Notes under the pieces: model-generated
Seen by the model: only the letters and a program-made list of their open reading frames with translations
Databases searched by the model: none
Told to the model about the DNA's origin: nothing
Source of the DNA: Eimeria necatrix
Taxonomy: Eukaryota; Apicomplexa; Conoidasida; Eucoccidiorida; Eimeriidae
Length of the DNA stretch: 62,633 bases
Assembly: GCF_000499385.1 (NCBI RefSeq)
Contig: NW_013652462.1
Coordinates: 1-62,633, forward strand
Direction of reading: 5' to 3'
Made by a program: the position numbers and the translations under genes
In this document: in pieces, positions 10,121 to 22,866 of the stretch
How positions within the stretch are numbered: position 1 is the first letter of the stretch
Layout of the letters: each line of letters starts with the position of its first letter

Positions 10121-11780
10121 AAGTTTCTTCGTTCAGTTATCCCCAGCCAAAGCTGAGCCCCACGACAGCAAAAAATCCCCAGGTTTTAGCTGGTGCTTGA
10201 GAAAATGGAGGGGTATAACTGGGCATCTTACTAACAAGGCCCATTAAAAGCCAACAAAAACTGCATCAGATGAGTAAACAAACTGCCACGTAACTCCTCC
10301 ACAACCTCAAAATTCATTGGCAATTAACACTGGATTGGCTGGTGCAGTGCGTGGCTGTACACTCTTAGCCCAGCAGAAATCCACAGCAGTGCCACGAGCA
10401 GGTACAAACATGATCGACAAAATACCTCGCAGATTTCGCCATCACACTCGACACAAACCTCTTTTCCTTCTTCATAATTTAGCTTTTTTGTGCACTGTTA
10501 TTTAATTCGCAACATCACCCAATCTCGAAGCCCTATACTGACCAGTTAATTTGACCAAATACGCCAAGTGCTGGACCGTTGAGCACACTTAATACAGGCC
10601 GTTTGTAAAGGTGATTGTACTGTTTTGAGTTACAAAGTTTTTGTGGAAAGGCTGTTGGGGAAACGGCTCAAGACTAGGAATCAGGAAAGGGTCACAAAGT
10701 GTGCCTAGTAAGCAGACTCCGAGCGTTTGCAGGCAAAACTAATCAATAAAAAGACATTTCTTGCGAGTTTGGACGAAGTGAGTGGCCAAAGCTGCGGGCT
10801 ACGTTCGAAAATGCAACGGTAGTTGTGTTCCGTCCGAAGAACAGCGAGATTTTTCTGGCCCTTCAGAAGAAGACTGTGCTTAACAAGGCTAGTCGATTTA
10901 TTGCAATTACAGAAAAATTAACGCCAAAAGTCGCTGCAAAGGAAAGAGCGATACCGACGGCAAGGCCATAAGAAGTTGTTAACGAGACCCAAGTGAATCT
11001 GCTGCAGGTTGCACCGAAACAAGGGCTGCGTGCTGTGACCTAAATAGAGCCACTGGAAATGTTTTTGCCTGGTTTATTTGAAGCAACGCCTGTGTGTAGT
11101 AGGGAGGCAAACACGATCGATGGACAGGTCAGCACCCCTACCAATGATGGCAACGGCCTCCACCACGGAGCGCCTGTGCAGCAGCTTTTACAGCATTTAC
11201 TACTACTCCTATAATGCATTAAACATTTTTGCTACTCTGCTTTTGACCTGCCATTTGTAAAGGCGCTTCACCTGTTGGACATTGGTTCTAAATAGACACA
11301 AGTAAGCATATGAAAAGTGAATGTAACTGTGGACTTTGCAAGACATGCTTTTCCTCTAGATTTCGGGACACTGCCTTTCTTAATTCTATGTTGGGAAATC
11401 TGCAGGCAGGTGATATGCACTTAAACAACTAGTCGAGGGGATGCCTGTTGCTGCCAAAGTCTCGTTGAAGGCACTGAGAGCCCTAGCAGCACGAGGAATC
11501 ATCAACGTGTTTGCCTCATGTTAGGAATATGAGAAGTGCCCCATGCTTTGTAAAGATTATAGCTGGGTAGTTCCTTCTTTTGTGCTTCTCTGTAAACTGC
11601 AGAAATTCAAGAGTTCATAAAACCACGGAATGCCAACCCTGGGAATCATTACCCCGATGAGGTCACCTGAGCATGGCAGCCAGAGAGGAGGAAAAGGACC
11701 AACTCAATAGCTGTATCTCGTCAAAAGCGTATTTAAAAGGCCCTCTTTAAACAGATGCAGGTGACAAAATGGTAGGGAAA
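10121..11780. other. Repeat-poor segment; nothing recognised
   Basis: There are no CAG runs, no open frame beyond about 60 codons with protein-like composition, and no repeats I can support. Confidence 0.5.
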
Positions 11781-12319
11781 GTCCAAGAACAGCAGCAGGA
11801 CCAGGCGATCACGAGCAGCAGCAACAGCACCAACAGCGGCAGCAGCAGCGAATGACACCGTGAGAAAGCACAGATTCCAGGCGTTTTGCTTCAGCAGAAA
11901 AGTGCAACAAAGTCAGCAGCAAGGTTAGTTTTTGTGCATTTACTTCGGGCTTTTGGGGACGCCTTAGAACACCACCGGCCTCTTTGGGGCCCCTCTGCCG
12001 ACACGGAGCAGCAGCAGCAGCAGCAGGAATTGCAGCAGCAGGGGCGTCTCTTCGATTCTCACCTCTCCGCAACGTTCCGTGCCCAAACTTTCTTCTTTAG
12101 AAGGCGGTCAAGCCTCTCTTTCTACCCTCCAGAACTCAACTCTTCCCCCCGGAACTCAACTCGCCGCCGCTGCCTCCGTTCCCATGACGGGGGCCCTCGA
12201 GGCCCCAAACCTACCCCAACGTGGCGCCGCAGGAGCACGGGGAGCAGCAGGAGCTGCTGCTCCTGCCTCCGAAGCGGCAGCAAACTCAAAGCGGCGGCGA
12301 GAGCAGCAGCAGCAGCAGG
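11781..12319. other. Upstream region of the Sen1-like helicase gene
   Basis: CAG runs resume at about 11790-11850 and mark the switch from repeat-poor to repeat-rich DNA. The helicase frame is open from 12221, but its first ATG is at 12320, so this is best read as promoter and 5' untranslated sequence. Confidence 0.5.
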
Positions 12320-14366
12320 ATGTGGGCCCCCCATGATGGCGATGTAATTCCTCTGTCTCCCCAGGGGCCCCCGCAGTTGCCCGAGGCGCTTCTCTGCATA
12401 TCGAATCTGGGGGACTCTGATGAAGTTGATGCCGCAGTATATTCAGCTCTTGAGGCCCTTGAGGCGGCCTACACAAACCGAGACAAACAATGCTTCATGT
12501 GCAGCAGCAGCAGCAACAGCCGCAGCAGCAGCAGCAGCACGAGCAGCAGCAGCAGCACGAGCAGCAGGGACAATTTGGCGTTGCCCCGGGAGGTCTACGT
12601 ACGGCGCCTGCTGCTGGCCTTTGCCCGCGACGTAGAAGGCAACTGGCTGCAGCAGCTGGAGTGGTTTCTGGTGAAATGTGCTTCTTGCTGCTGCTGCTAC
12701 TTGGGGGCTCAAGACGATCTGCTGCGCTCCTTCTCCTGCTACAGCAAAGACCAAACTGCAGCACTTTATCTCTACAGAGAATGGCTAGCCTTCGACCTTT
12801 GCCGCCTTATGCGCTGTCTATACACTCTAAGCAGCAGCAGCAGCTCAGCAGCAGCTGCTTCATCCTCTGCAGCTGCTGCTGCTGCACTAGTTGATCTAGG
12901 TTTGCCTGTGGATGCGGCGGGGAACGAGGAGCGCCTTTGTTCCTATAGCAGTAGCAGCAGCAGCGGCAGCAGCAGCAGCAGCAGCAGCAGCAGGTGCAGC
13001 AGCAACACAATCGCTGAAACCACAGTAGTGCAGCTGCTGATGGCTGCCAGCCGCCTTTTGAGTGCTCGAACGGAAACGCCAGCAAATGTGCTGCTGTGCT
13101 TCTTGTCGGAGCGCATCTCAGTGCCGCTGCTGCTGCAGTTGCTGCTGCTGCCGCCTTCCCAGCAGCAGCAGCAGCCGCTGCTGCAGCAGCAGTCGGGCAG
13201 CATATCACTGGGGACAAACAAAGCGCGCAGAAGGCCACGGCTTCCTGCATGGATTCCCGATGGAGGGTCTAGGGAGGACTTGCTGCTGCTTCAGCAGCAA
13301 ACTAGAGGCCTGCACGCGCTGCTGCAGCAACTCCTGTTGCTGCAGCAACAGCAGCAACAGAAGATTCAGAGGCAGCAGACGCATGACTTCTTCGCAGAGA
13401 CTGACCAGCAGCAAGAAGCGAAGGAATCGCAGGCGCTTACTGAGCAGCAGCAACAACAGCAGCAACAGCTACTGCAGCTGCTACTTCAACAGCCACACGC
13501 GGCAGACCTTAGCTTATCTTCACTGTGTCTGCTGCTGCCACTGCTGCCTGACCCGCTGCAGTGCATGTTTGCTGCTGCTGCGCTCTCCCAGCAGCTGCCA
13601 GAGCTGCTGCTGCCGCAGCTGCTGTCACTACAGACACATTCCCTCCTCTGCCTCCGCGCAATTTGCTGCGGCGCACTCCATTCAATAGCTCTCACACATT
13701 TGCCTTTGTTGCAGCAGCAGCTGCAGCTGGCAGCCTGCGCTGCTGCTGCTGCGGGTGACTGGAGCAGCAGCAGCAGCAGCAGCTGCAGGAACGAGGAGGC
13801 CCTCGGGAGCCCCAGCGGGCTGCTGCGAATCGTCGATTTTTGGCTGAAGGCTCTTGCGTCTTCTTGCTGCAGTTTAGTGCGCTGCAGCAGCAGCAGCAGC
13901 AGCAGCTTGGAGCAAAACCAGCAGCAGCAGCATCCGATGCCGACGGCCAAGGGGCGGCTGCTGCTGGATGCATCACCGGAAAAACTTTCTGCCTTTTCCC
14001 AGCTCGTGGGGGCTCTTCACAGCTTGTTTGTAGTTTTGCTGCAGCAGCCGCCTCCGGCTGTGCTGAAGGTGCTGCAGCAGCAGCAAGAGATACCGGAAGT
14101 GCTGCAGCAGCGCGTTTCCGCAAGTCACCAGCAGCGGCCGCCCTGGCAACGCTGTGCTGCAGTTGCTGCTACAGTGTTGGCCTCCTGCAGCAGCAGCAGC
14201 ATTAGCGATTCTGGCAGTGGCAGCAAAGCCACGCAGAGCAGCAAGAGGGACTCGCACGATGAAGGAGCAGCAGCAAAAGCAGTGGCAGCAAAGCCACGCA
14301 GAGCAGCAAGAGGGATTCGCACGATGAAGACGGGAGATCATGGTGAGAGCGCCAAGGCCTACAGCT

Positions 14367-14400
<34 letters not shown>

Positions 14401-17400
14401 CAGTATGGCAGTGGATGCCTCTCAGGTGTACGCACACCTCCTTGGGCTGCCTGCTGACGCAGAAGTGCTGCCGCTGCTGGGGGGAGAAGCAACTCGTCCG
14501 CTGTCGCTGTCGCTGCTGCAGTCTCTCTCCTTGCCTGTGGGGGCTTTGCTGCTGCTGCTTAAGCAGCGACTTGTTAGCCTCAGAAGCAGTAGCAAGGGAA
14601 GCAGCAACAGCAGCAGGAGCAGCAGCAGCGAAAGTGGCAATATGCCTGAGCCCCTACGCGGAGATAAGCATGACCCAGGTGCAGCGCAGCAAAATCAGAT
14701 GACAGGTACGCCGCAGCTGGAGGCGCAGCAGCAGCAGCAGCAAGGGCACACGCAGCAGCAACAGCAGCAGCAGCAGCAAGAGCACGAGCAGCAGCAACAG
14801 AAGCAGGATGAGCAGCAAGAAGATGCAGTAGACGATGATTACTTGCAGTGGCTCGACGACCCCGAGAGCCTTGGGCCCCTTCCTGCTGCTGCGCCTCTGC
14901 AGCAACAAGGAACAGCAGCAGCAGCAGCAGCAGCCGCGGAAGGTGAAACAGCTGCGGCGGTGCCCGTAGAGAAGGGAACGCTGGTGGGCGAGACTATTCC
15001 GCAGGCACAGATGGCTGAACAAGAACAGCAGCAGGCCGAGCTACGGCAGCAGCAGAGGCGGGAGCAAGAGCAGCAGCAGCAGGAAACTTTGATTCACTTT
15101 GCAAGCTGCTGCAATGAAGCGCTGCAGCTTGTTCGGAAGGTTCTGGCTTGCCCTCCGCTAAGGGCAGTCTGCCGCTGCAACAGCACAGGCAATGGCAGCA
15201 ACAGCAGCAGCAGGAAGAGCAGCACAGTTGGTGATGGTCCTGGTGGCTTTGCTGCTGCTGCTTCAGGCGCGCGTCCTCCCCAGAGCCCCTCACCCTGCGT
15301 TGCTTCGTATGCTGCTGCTGCAGAAACATCACCTGCTGCTGCAGTTTGCTGCGGCACCTGTTCTGCGCGCGCCTTCAGAGGTGACTGGCACAAGCTGCTT
15401 CGGCGCTGGCAACGGATGGGGGAGGGTCTTGTTGCTGTTTTGCGCCCTGCTGTTGCTGCAGATGAAGGGGCAGACGGGCCTCCATTAGTGCTATTACTGA
15501 ACAGCAGCAGCAGCAGCAGCAGCGACAATGCCGGCGGCAGCGGCGCTGGGGACCCCGCCTTGCAGGCGAGGCTTCGCTTTTGTTTGCTGACACAGCTGCA
15601 CCTCGCTGAGGCAGCAGCAGCCGCGGCGGCGGCAGCAGCAGCAGCAGAAGAGGCTGAGAATGACAGGGAATCTGGGGGCCCCAGCTGTAGCCCGCGCACC
15701 CCGAGTACCCTCCGAGGGGCTCTCGAGGGCCTCGAGGACGCAGCAGGTAGGGAAGTTATTGTGGAGGTGCACGACTTGGACTCAGAGGAAGGTGCAGCAC
15801 TGGATCCAGCAGCAGGGCCCGCTGCTGCTGCAGCTGCAACTGCAGCAGCTGACTATTCAGCAGCAGAGTCCGCAGCAGCAGCAACTGTGGTACCTGCTGC
15901 GGAAGCTAGCACCGGCTCCTGCCCTTCTTGGGTATTCCAGCTGGAGGAAACCAAAGAGGATGCAGAGCTGCTCTCGCTCTTTACTGAAGAAGTGCAGCAG
16001 CAGCAACTGCAGCAGGCAGACGCTGTAAATACGGCGGGAACTGCAGCAGCTGTCCACAGCCAGTGGATAGCGCAGCAACTGCAGCAACAGCAGCAGCAGC
16101 GGCAGGAACTGCAGCAACTGGAGCAACTGCAACAGCCGGTGGAAACAAGCGACACTGTAGCGCTCTCGGAGGAGGATATATGGGATGCAGCTGCAGCAGC
16201 GGACGCAATTGTTTGTTCCAGCAGCAGCGAAGATGATGCGTTGCCTGATGCAACAGAAGCAGCGGAGGCGGCAGAAGCGGTGGAAGCAGCAGCAGAAGCA
16301 GCAGCAACAGCAGCGGGAGCGCAAACAGCTGCAGCATCTGCAGCAGGAGAGAGGCGCGTGTCTTTCGTTTCGCTGTCCAGTGACAGCGACTCCGTAGAAG
16401 AGGAGCTCCCAGAGAAGCCGAAGCGTGAACCGCAGCAGAAGCGCTCTGCTGCAGCTGTCGCTGGCAGTGCTGCTCCTGCTGCTAGCATCCCAGCAGCCGT
16501 TGCTGCTAGACCCGCAGCGCAGCCTTTGAAAGCTGCTGCTGCAGCAACAGGAGCAGCAAGGAAACAGCTGGGAGCAGAAAGGCAGTGGTACAAAGAGGCG
16601 GCTAAGCGGCTGCTGGCGCGGCGCGTAGGTGCCCTGAGTGGTCGCAGCAGTTGTATTTACACTAGCGGCAGCAGCAGCAGCAGCGGCAGCAGCAGCAGCA
16701 GCAGCAGCAGCATCAGCCTGAGAAGCACTCTTTTAAAATCCAGCTTCAAAAAGAAGCACTTAGGCTTATTTGGCAGCAGCAGCGGAGGAAGCAGCGCCAC
16801 GTCTGAACGGAGTAAGCAGCTCCAAGAGATACGGAGGGAAGCCCACAGAGAGGCAGCAGCTGCTGCAATCCCGCGTTCCGAAAAAGACGCTTCTCGTGGT
16901 GCAGCAGCAGACGCAGCTGCAGCAACAAAGGCAGCAGGAGTTTCTGCTGCCAAGCGGCAGCGACTCAATGAAGTGGAATCAGAGCAAGCAGCTGCTGCAG
17001 CAGCAGCAGAGAGACAAAGAAACAACGCAAGATTCAGGGAACGGGCAGCTGCTGCAGCAGCTGCTGCTGCTGCTGCCCCTCCCCCAGTGGATGCGCGCCC
17101 CAGTGTGCGCCTTTTGTCTCCTACTGCGGCCGCTGCAGATAGCAGCACCAATGCCCCCAGCAGCACCAAAGGCTGCGATACCCCCCAGCAGCTTACACGA
17201 CAGGTCGTGGAGTTGCTGCGGTGGCAGCGGCGCTGCTGGCAGCAGCAGCAGCGGAGGGCGAGTGAGACTGCTCGTGCTGCGCTGTTAGGGTTCTTGTGGA
17301 GCCTCCTGGAGACGGACATATTCTCCCTTGCGTCCTCAGCTCAAGAAATGCCCCTCTCAGCAGCAGCAGCAGCAGCAAAAGACAGCAGCAAAAGATTACA

Positions 17401-20400
17401 GCCGGAGGTCGCTGCACTTGCGGCGGTCGCCAAGACACACCCCCTGCCCCTGCGCTTTGATTCGCTGCAGAATCTGCAGCAGTAAGTCACTACTGTTGTG
17501 CTGCTGCTACTGTGGGTGTTATGTGCATCTTTCGCCACTGCTGCCGGTAGTTGGCGCGCTGCAGGGATCGTTTGCTGCTGCTGCACTGCGGCGGAAGAGG
17601 CTGCCAATGCCCTCTAGCTCGTGCATTTGTATCTAATAAAAGTTAATCTAGAGAAGCACAGTGTCAGCGCAGTGTGCATTTGCTGAGTCTCATTCAGTTA
17701 CTTCGTGTATTTTGTCGTGCTGCAGGGGCAGTCTCCCGCTGCTGCTGCTGGAGTGTCTGTACGGGCTGCGTTGTGGCATAAGACAAAACCGACTAAAGGG
17801 GCAGCGTTGTGTGCTAACTCGCCTGCAAACTATGGGGTCACAATGGAGCTGTGCAACCTTTTCTACCGGCGCCGCGGCTGCTGCAGCTGTTGCTGCTGCT
17901 GCGGCGGCGGCGGCGCCTGTTGGGGAATCCGGCGCAGCAGCAGCAGCCGCGGCTGTAGCAGCGAATGCAGCTGCTGCAGGGGGAGACGGAGTGGTCATCA
18001 GGCCGGGAGATCTGCTATTGCTGATTCCAGAAAGCCCTTTTTTTGGAGCTGAGGAGACATCAGCAGCAACAGCAGCAGGGAAGCCCCAGAAAAACGAAAC
18101 CGCCAGCAGCTGGTGCGGCAGGCTCATCGATGAGCGGACAGCAAGGCCGCGCAACGGCTACACCGTTGGTGAGTTGGGTTATTCTCAAGGCACACGAGCT
18201 GCAGTTGTTGCTGCTGCTGCTGTTTCAGCTTCTTGTTGCGCCTTGCTGTTCGGCCAGTGTCATTAAAGGGGCTGTTTTTCCTTCATGTGAGCAATAGACT
18301 TTGCGTCGTGGCCTTGCCACAGCTAACTGCCGCTGCTGCTGCTACTGCTGCTTCTGCTGTTGCAGGTGTGGTTGAGTACTGGGGCAGCCAAGAGCAGCGG
18401 CAGGAGGGCCTGCTGGTGAGGCTGGTGCTGGGGTCCTCTGTCACTGCGTCAGTGGAGCCTCGAAGGGTGAGCTAAGCGGCAGCAGACGCGGGACACGGCA
18501 GCTGCTGCTGCTTCTGCGTATAGTTTTGCTGTTTACCTGCTGCTTTGCGCTGCTGCGGAGATACTTTTAGCGCGCATTTCTAGAGGAAGCAAGTGCCTGT
18601 GAGGCACCTTCAGCTGCTGCGCTGCAGTGGGAACAGCAGCAAAAGCAGCCCCAGCAGCAACAGAAATAACACGATTGCTATTTTCTGTGACAGCGTTGAG
18701 CTGCTTTCACGCCTGTCTGCTGCTGCCGCTGCTGCTTCTGCTACTTACTGTGGACGCCGCAATTGCATCATGAGGCCAGCCATCCGATTCTTACTGTTAT
18801 TTGTGCTGGTACTGCTGTGTTGTATCAGATAAATTCGCTGCGCCTGAATCTCAACAGCAGCTGGTGGCTCTTCGTGCTGCAGAGCCTCACACCGCTGCTG
18901 CGGGAGGTGTTGGGGCTTTACCAGTGCAGCGCCTGCCCGTTTATGCCTTCCATTCTTTCCCCATTTCGGACGCCTGTACAATCCATGCAGCAGCAGCAGC
19001 AGCAAAAGCAGAAGCAAAAGAGTTGCCTGACCTCGCACTCGCTGAAGCCTGCAACAGATCTTGCTGCAGCATATCCTGTGGCCGCCAGTTTGCTGAAGCT
19101 GCAGCTGAAAAGGCACCAACTGCAGCCACACGAACTGCAGCAACTGGTCACCAGCTACCATCTAAACAAGTCCCAAGTGGGCCAATCTTCCTGTTGTGTT
19201 GCGCTGCAGTAGCTCCTGCTTTTGCTGCTTCTTGATGCTGCTCCTGAGTCACATTTGAAGCTTTTGCTGGCCATAGTAGACGACACTACAGCTTGTGGCT
19301 GCTTCCTAACTGCGCTACTGTTTCTGGCAGCATGTATCTGTTCTTGCAGCCCGTTATGATGTAGAGCCCTGCGGCACTTGCTTGCTCCTAGCATGATTGG
19401 CTGCTGCATGCTGCTGCTGCAGGCTGCTGCTGTCACGGGGCTACTACATGGTGCTGCGCCCGTCGGCCTTGTGCAGGGTCCGCCCGGCACAGGTAAGACA
19501 ACAACACTACTGGCGCTAATCGCTGGGGCGTATGGGCAAATAAAGCAGCAGCAACGTGTAGGGCGAGCTTTCGAAAGGATCACTGCAACGCCTGCAGCGG
19601 CAGCCGCAGCAGCAGCAGCAGCAGCAGAACACGGCAGAAAGAAGATCCTCGTGTGCGCACCCTCGAACGCAGCAGTTGACGAAGTCGCTGAAAGAATTAT
19701 TAAAAGTGGACTGATCGACCCTTACACCGGACAGAATGTACACCCTGTCTGCCTCCGCATCGGTAATTCTACTCTCTTAACCCTAAACCCTTGGAGTACA
19801 GCTAATTAACGGCGTATTCCCAACAGTGCCTTGCCCTAAAGGAAAGCGTTTCAGGTGCATCTAATACACTTTTCCCCCAAGGTTCGCAGTATAAACTTGG
19901 CTTTAGGATTTAGGGCATACGTGTCATAAATGAGTGCATGGTGCGGAGTTTGGGTAGGCCATTTCAGGCTGTAGGCTGCATTACTCTAGAGTGTGAAGTC
20001 AGTAGAGTGAGGCTGATAGTGCAGGGTCCAGGGTATGGAGTTTCGACTTAATAGGCCGGATTTAAGGGTTTACATCTTAGGGTTCAGTTCCGAAGTCTAG
20101 GGTTTAGGGCTTGGTGTTGTGCTTTGCCGCATCAGGGCACCCGGATAGAATACGGCCTTCCGTGCGGTCCATCAGCTACGATTCGGCTTACTCCAAATTG
20201 CTGCAGCAAAATGAGGCGTTGCTGCGGCAGCAGTTCGGCGAAGAAACAAGTGTGCTGCTGCAGCGGCGGGAACAGGTGCAGCGGAAAATAGACTCGATCG
20301 AGCAGCAGCAGCAGCGACAGCAACAGCAGCAGATTCTCCTACAGCGCAAAGAACAGCAGCAGCAGCTGCTGCAGGCTGCCGCGCATATCCTCAGAGAAGA

Positions 20401-22866
20401 GGGCCAGTCAGATGAGGCAGCAGCTCTTGTCGCTGCCGGGAGCAGCAGCAGTAGCGGCAGTAACAACGATTTAAGTCGAGCCAGTGCATCTTCTCCCTCC
20501 TCCAGCAGCATCGCTGCTTCCTCCGTCGTGTCGGATACATCGCAGCGGCCGCCGCCGCAGCATAAGAGTGCAGAAAGCCTGAACCTTCAGCTGCAGCAGC
20601 AGCTTGCCGAGAAGCGGCAACTTGGCGATTTGCTGCACCGCAAGCGGCGGGGGCTGCAAGCCCGTATTGGTTCTCTGCCGCGTCTTGTGCGGAAACAGCT
20701 AGTTGCCTCAGCAGATATAATTTTTGCCACCTTGTCTGGCTGCGGCTCGGAGGCTCTAGACCCTATTAACGAGCAGGACGCAGAGGCAGATGCACTGGGA
20801 GCGACTGCAGCTGCAGCAGAAGCAGCAGCAGCTAAATCCACCGACGCAGGCAGAGGGAAAAGACCCCTCACAACGAGCAGTGCCACTAGCGGCACGAGCA
20901 GCAGCAACAGCAGCAGCAGCAGTGTTCACTTTGCGTATGCCATTGTAGATGAGGCTGGCCAAGCCACAGAAGTGGCCAGTCTTATTCCGCTGCGTCTTCG
21001 CTGCGATCGATTGCTGCTGTTTGGCGACCCGCTGCAGCTGCCGCCCCTCATTTGTTCCTTTGCTGCCCAAACCAAAGGTCTCGGCAGGAGCCTTATGGCT
21101 CGATTGGCTTTGTGCTGCCAGCAGCAGCAGGAGCAACAGGAACAGCAGCAGCAACAAGAGAGGGAAGATGTTGCGTTTTATTTCCTCTCCACGCAGTACC
21201 GCATGCATCCGCTGATTGCAGAGTTCCCCGTAAGTAGTTATTAGTCTCAGTGACAGCGTCTATCGTTTTTCCCATATCTGTGTCTTCCTAAGCCTTTGAT
21301 TCGCTTTTTTCACCTTTTCCTTTTTCCTTCTGGCCGTTTTCCAGTGTTGGTTTTGCTCGGCGACAGCATAATAATTGCGCTGTAAATTCTGCTGTTTCCT
21401 GTGAAATGCAGGGGCGTGTATTTTATGGGGGGCGTTTAGAGACAGACAAGTCTGTTCTTGAAAGAGGCCCGCTGCCGGCCCCTCTCAGAGGGGCTTACCT
21501 TCGTTTTTTTCATTTGCGCTGCCCTCCTCGGCGAGAAGAAACAGCAGCAGGGGCGTCAGGGGGTCTGGGAGGTCCCAGACTTTCATTCTGCAATAAAGGC
21601 GAGGCGCTGTTTGTGGCGCAGTTGGTGCTGCTTTTGCACAAGACGTTCGAGCAACAGCAGCAGCAGAAGCAGCAGCAGGTGTCGTTATCGCTTTCTGATG
21701 TTGGCATCATATCTCCCTACAGGGCACAGGCCGAGCTTATTCTCTCTTTGTTGAAATCCTCCCCCGAGCTTCGGGGGGCCACCCTGCCCGAGACAGACAC
21801 TGTAGATGCATTTCAGGGTAGGGAGAAGGCAGTAATCATTGTATCTTTTGTGCGGTCGGGATGCCCCGGGCAAACCCACAAACAGCAGCAGCAGCAGCAG
21901 GATGCTGCTGCTGCTGCTGCGGCTTGGGGGCTCGCAGATGATGGACAGCAACAGCTACCCCTCGATATATTTGCCATGCAAAAGTCGTCAACTGATGAAG
22001 CAGCAGCACAAGCAGCGCCAGAAGAAGCAGCAGTAGGTAATAACCGTCGTTTAGGGTTTGTTGCGGATGAACGGCGGCTTAATGTTTCTCTCACGAGGGC
22101 TAAGAGGGCCCTGTGGCTAGTTGGGGATGCTTTGTTGCTGGAAAGCAGCAGCCTCCTGCGGCGTCTAGTTTCCTTTGTCAAATCGGTCCCGGGCGCATGC
22201 ATAGATGTGGTGCAGCAGCAACACCACCACCACAACCACAGCCATGAACAGAACACAGAGCAGCAGCAGGAGTGGACACGAAAGGTCATCACCAAGGGAG
22301 ATATGGATTCATTTTTCGCTCTTATGCACCGCCAAACAATTAAGGCCAACATGCAGCAAAACGTTCAGGAGCTTCGCAAGCGTGTGAAGAAGCAGAACAT
22401 TGATGCAGAGCTTTCTGCTGCAGCACCTCCTGTCTCGTCGAACACTAGTAGCACGCCCAGGCACAGTACTCTTATGGCGAAGCACACAGCCTCTCTCCTC
22501 GAAGAACGGAGCAGCAAATGCAGCAGCAAGGAGCGGCAACAAACAGCATCCGCAGATCGGCACACCGCATCGTGCATTGCCACGGGAGAGCCCTTGCTAC
22601 GGAAAATCAAGCAGCAGAAGCAAGAAGAGCAGCTTGAGAAGAAACAGCAGCATCGGCAAGTTGAGCGTCAGCAGCACCACAGCGGACAGCGGCAGCCCGA
22701 GCGGCAGCAGCAGCCAGGGAGGAAAGACCGGTTGGCCGACCGAAAGCTGCTGCAAGAAGACTCACGTCATCAGGCAGAAGACGCACTAACACAGCTTCGT
22801 GGCAGCTACACTACCAGTAGCACCACTGACAGCAGAAGCTGTAGGCAACAGGGCATGGGATTGTAA
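12320..22866 (+). CDS. SEN1: Sen1/senataxin-like superfamily 1 RNA/DNA helicase
   Basis: Seven exons: 12320-17481, 17726-18168, 18366-18466, 18829-19176, 19423-19762, 20136-21229 and 21412-22866. They join in phase to 2981 codons. Exon 1 (about 1720 residues) is mostly Gln, Ser, Ala and Leu repeats with non-repetitive islands, for example EVYVRRLLLAFARDVEGNWL. The helicase core follows: Q-motif LNKSQ (about 2014-2018), Walker A GPPGTGKT (2037-2044), Ia VCAPSNAAVDEV, Walker B DEAG (2403-2406), III GDPLQLPP, IV QYRMHP, V VDAFQGREKAVIIVSF (from 2627) and VI LNVSLTRAKRALW. Sen1-type enzymes unwind RNA and RNA-DNA hybrids and act in transcription termination. DEAG and the VDAFQGRE block place it in the Upf1/Sen1 group. 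Sen1-like features before the core (LPLLLLECL, SLTPLLREVLGL) favour Sen1 over Upf1. The C-terminus is a Gln/basic tail. Residue numbers and the first ATG depend on the model. Confidence 0.88.
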
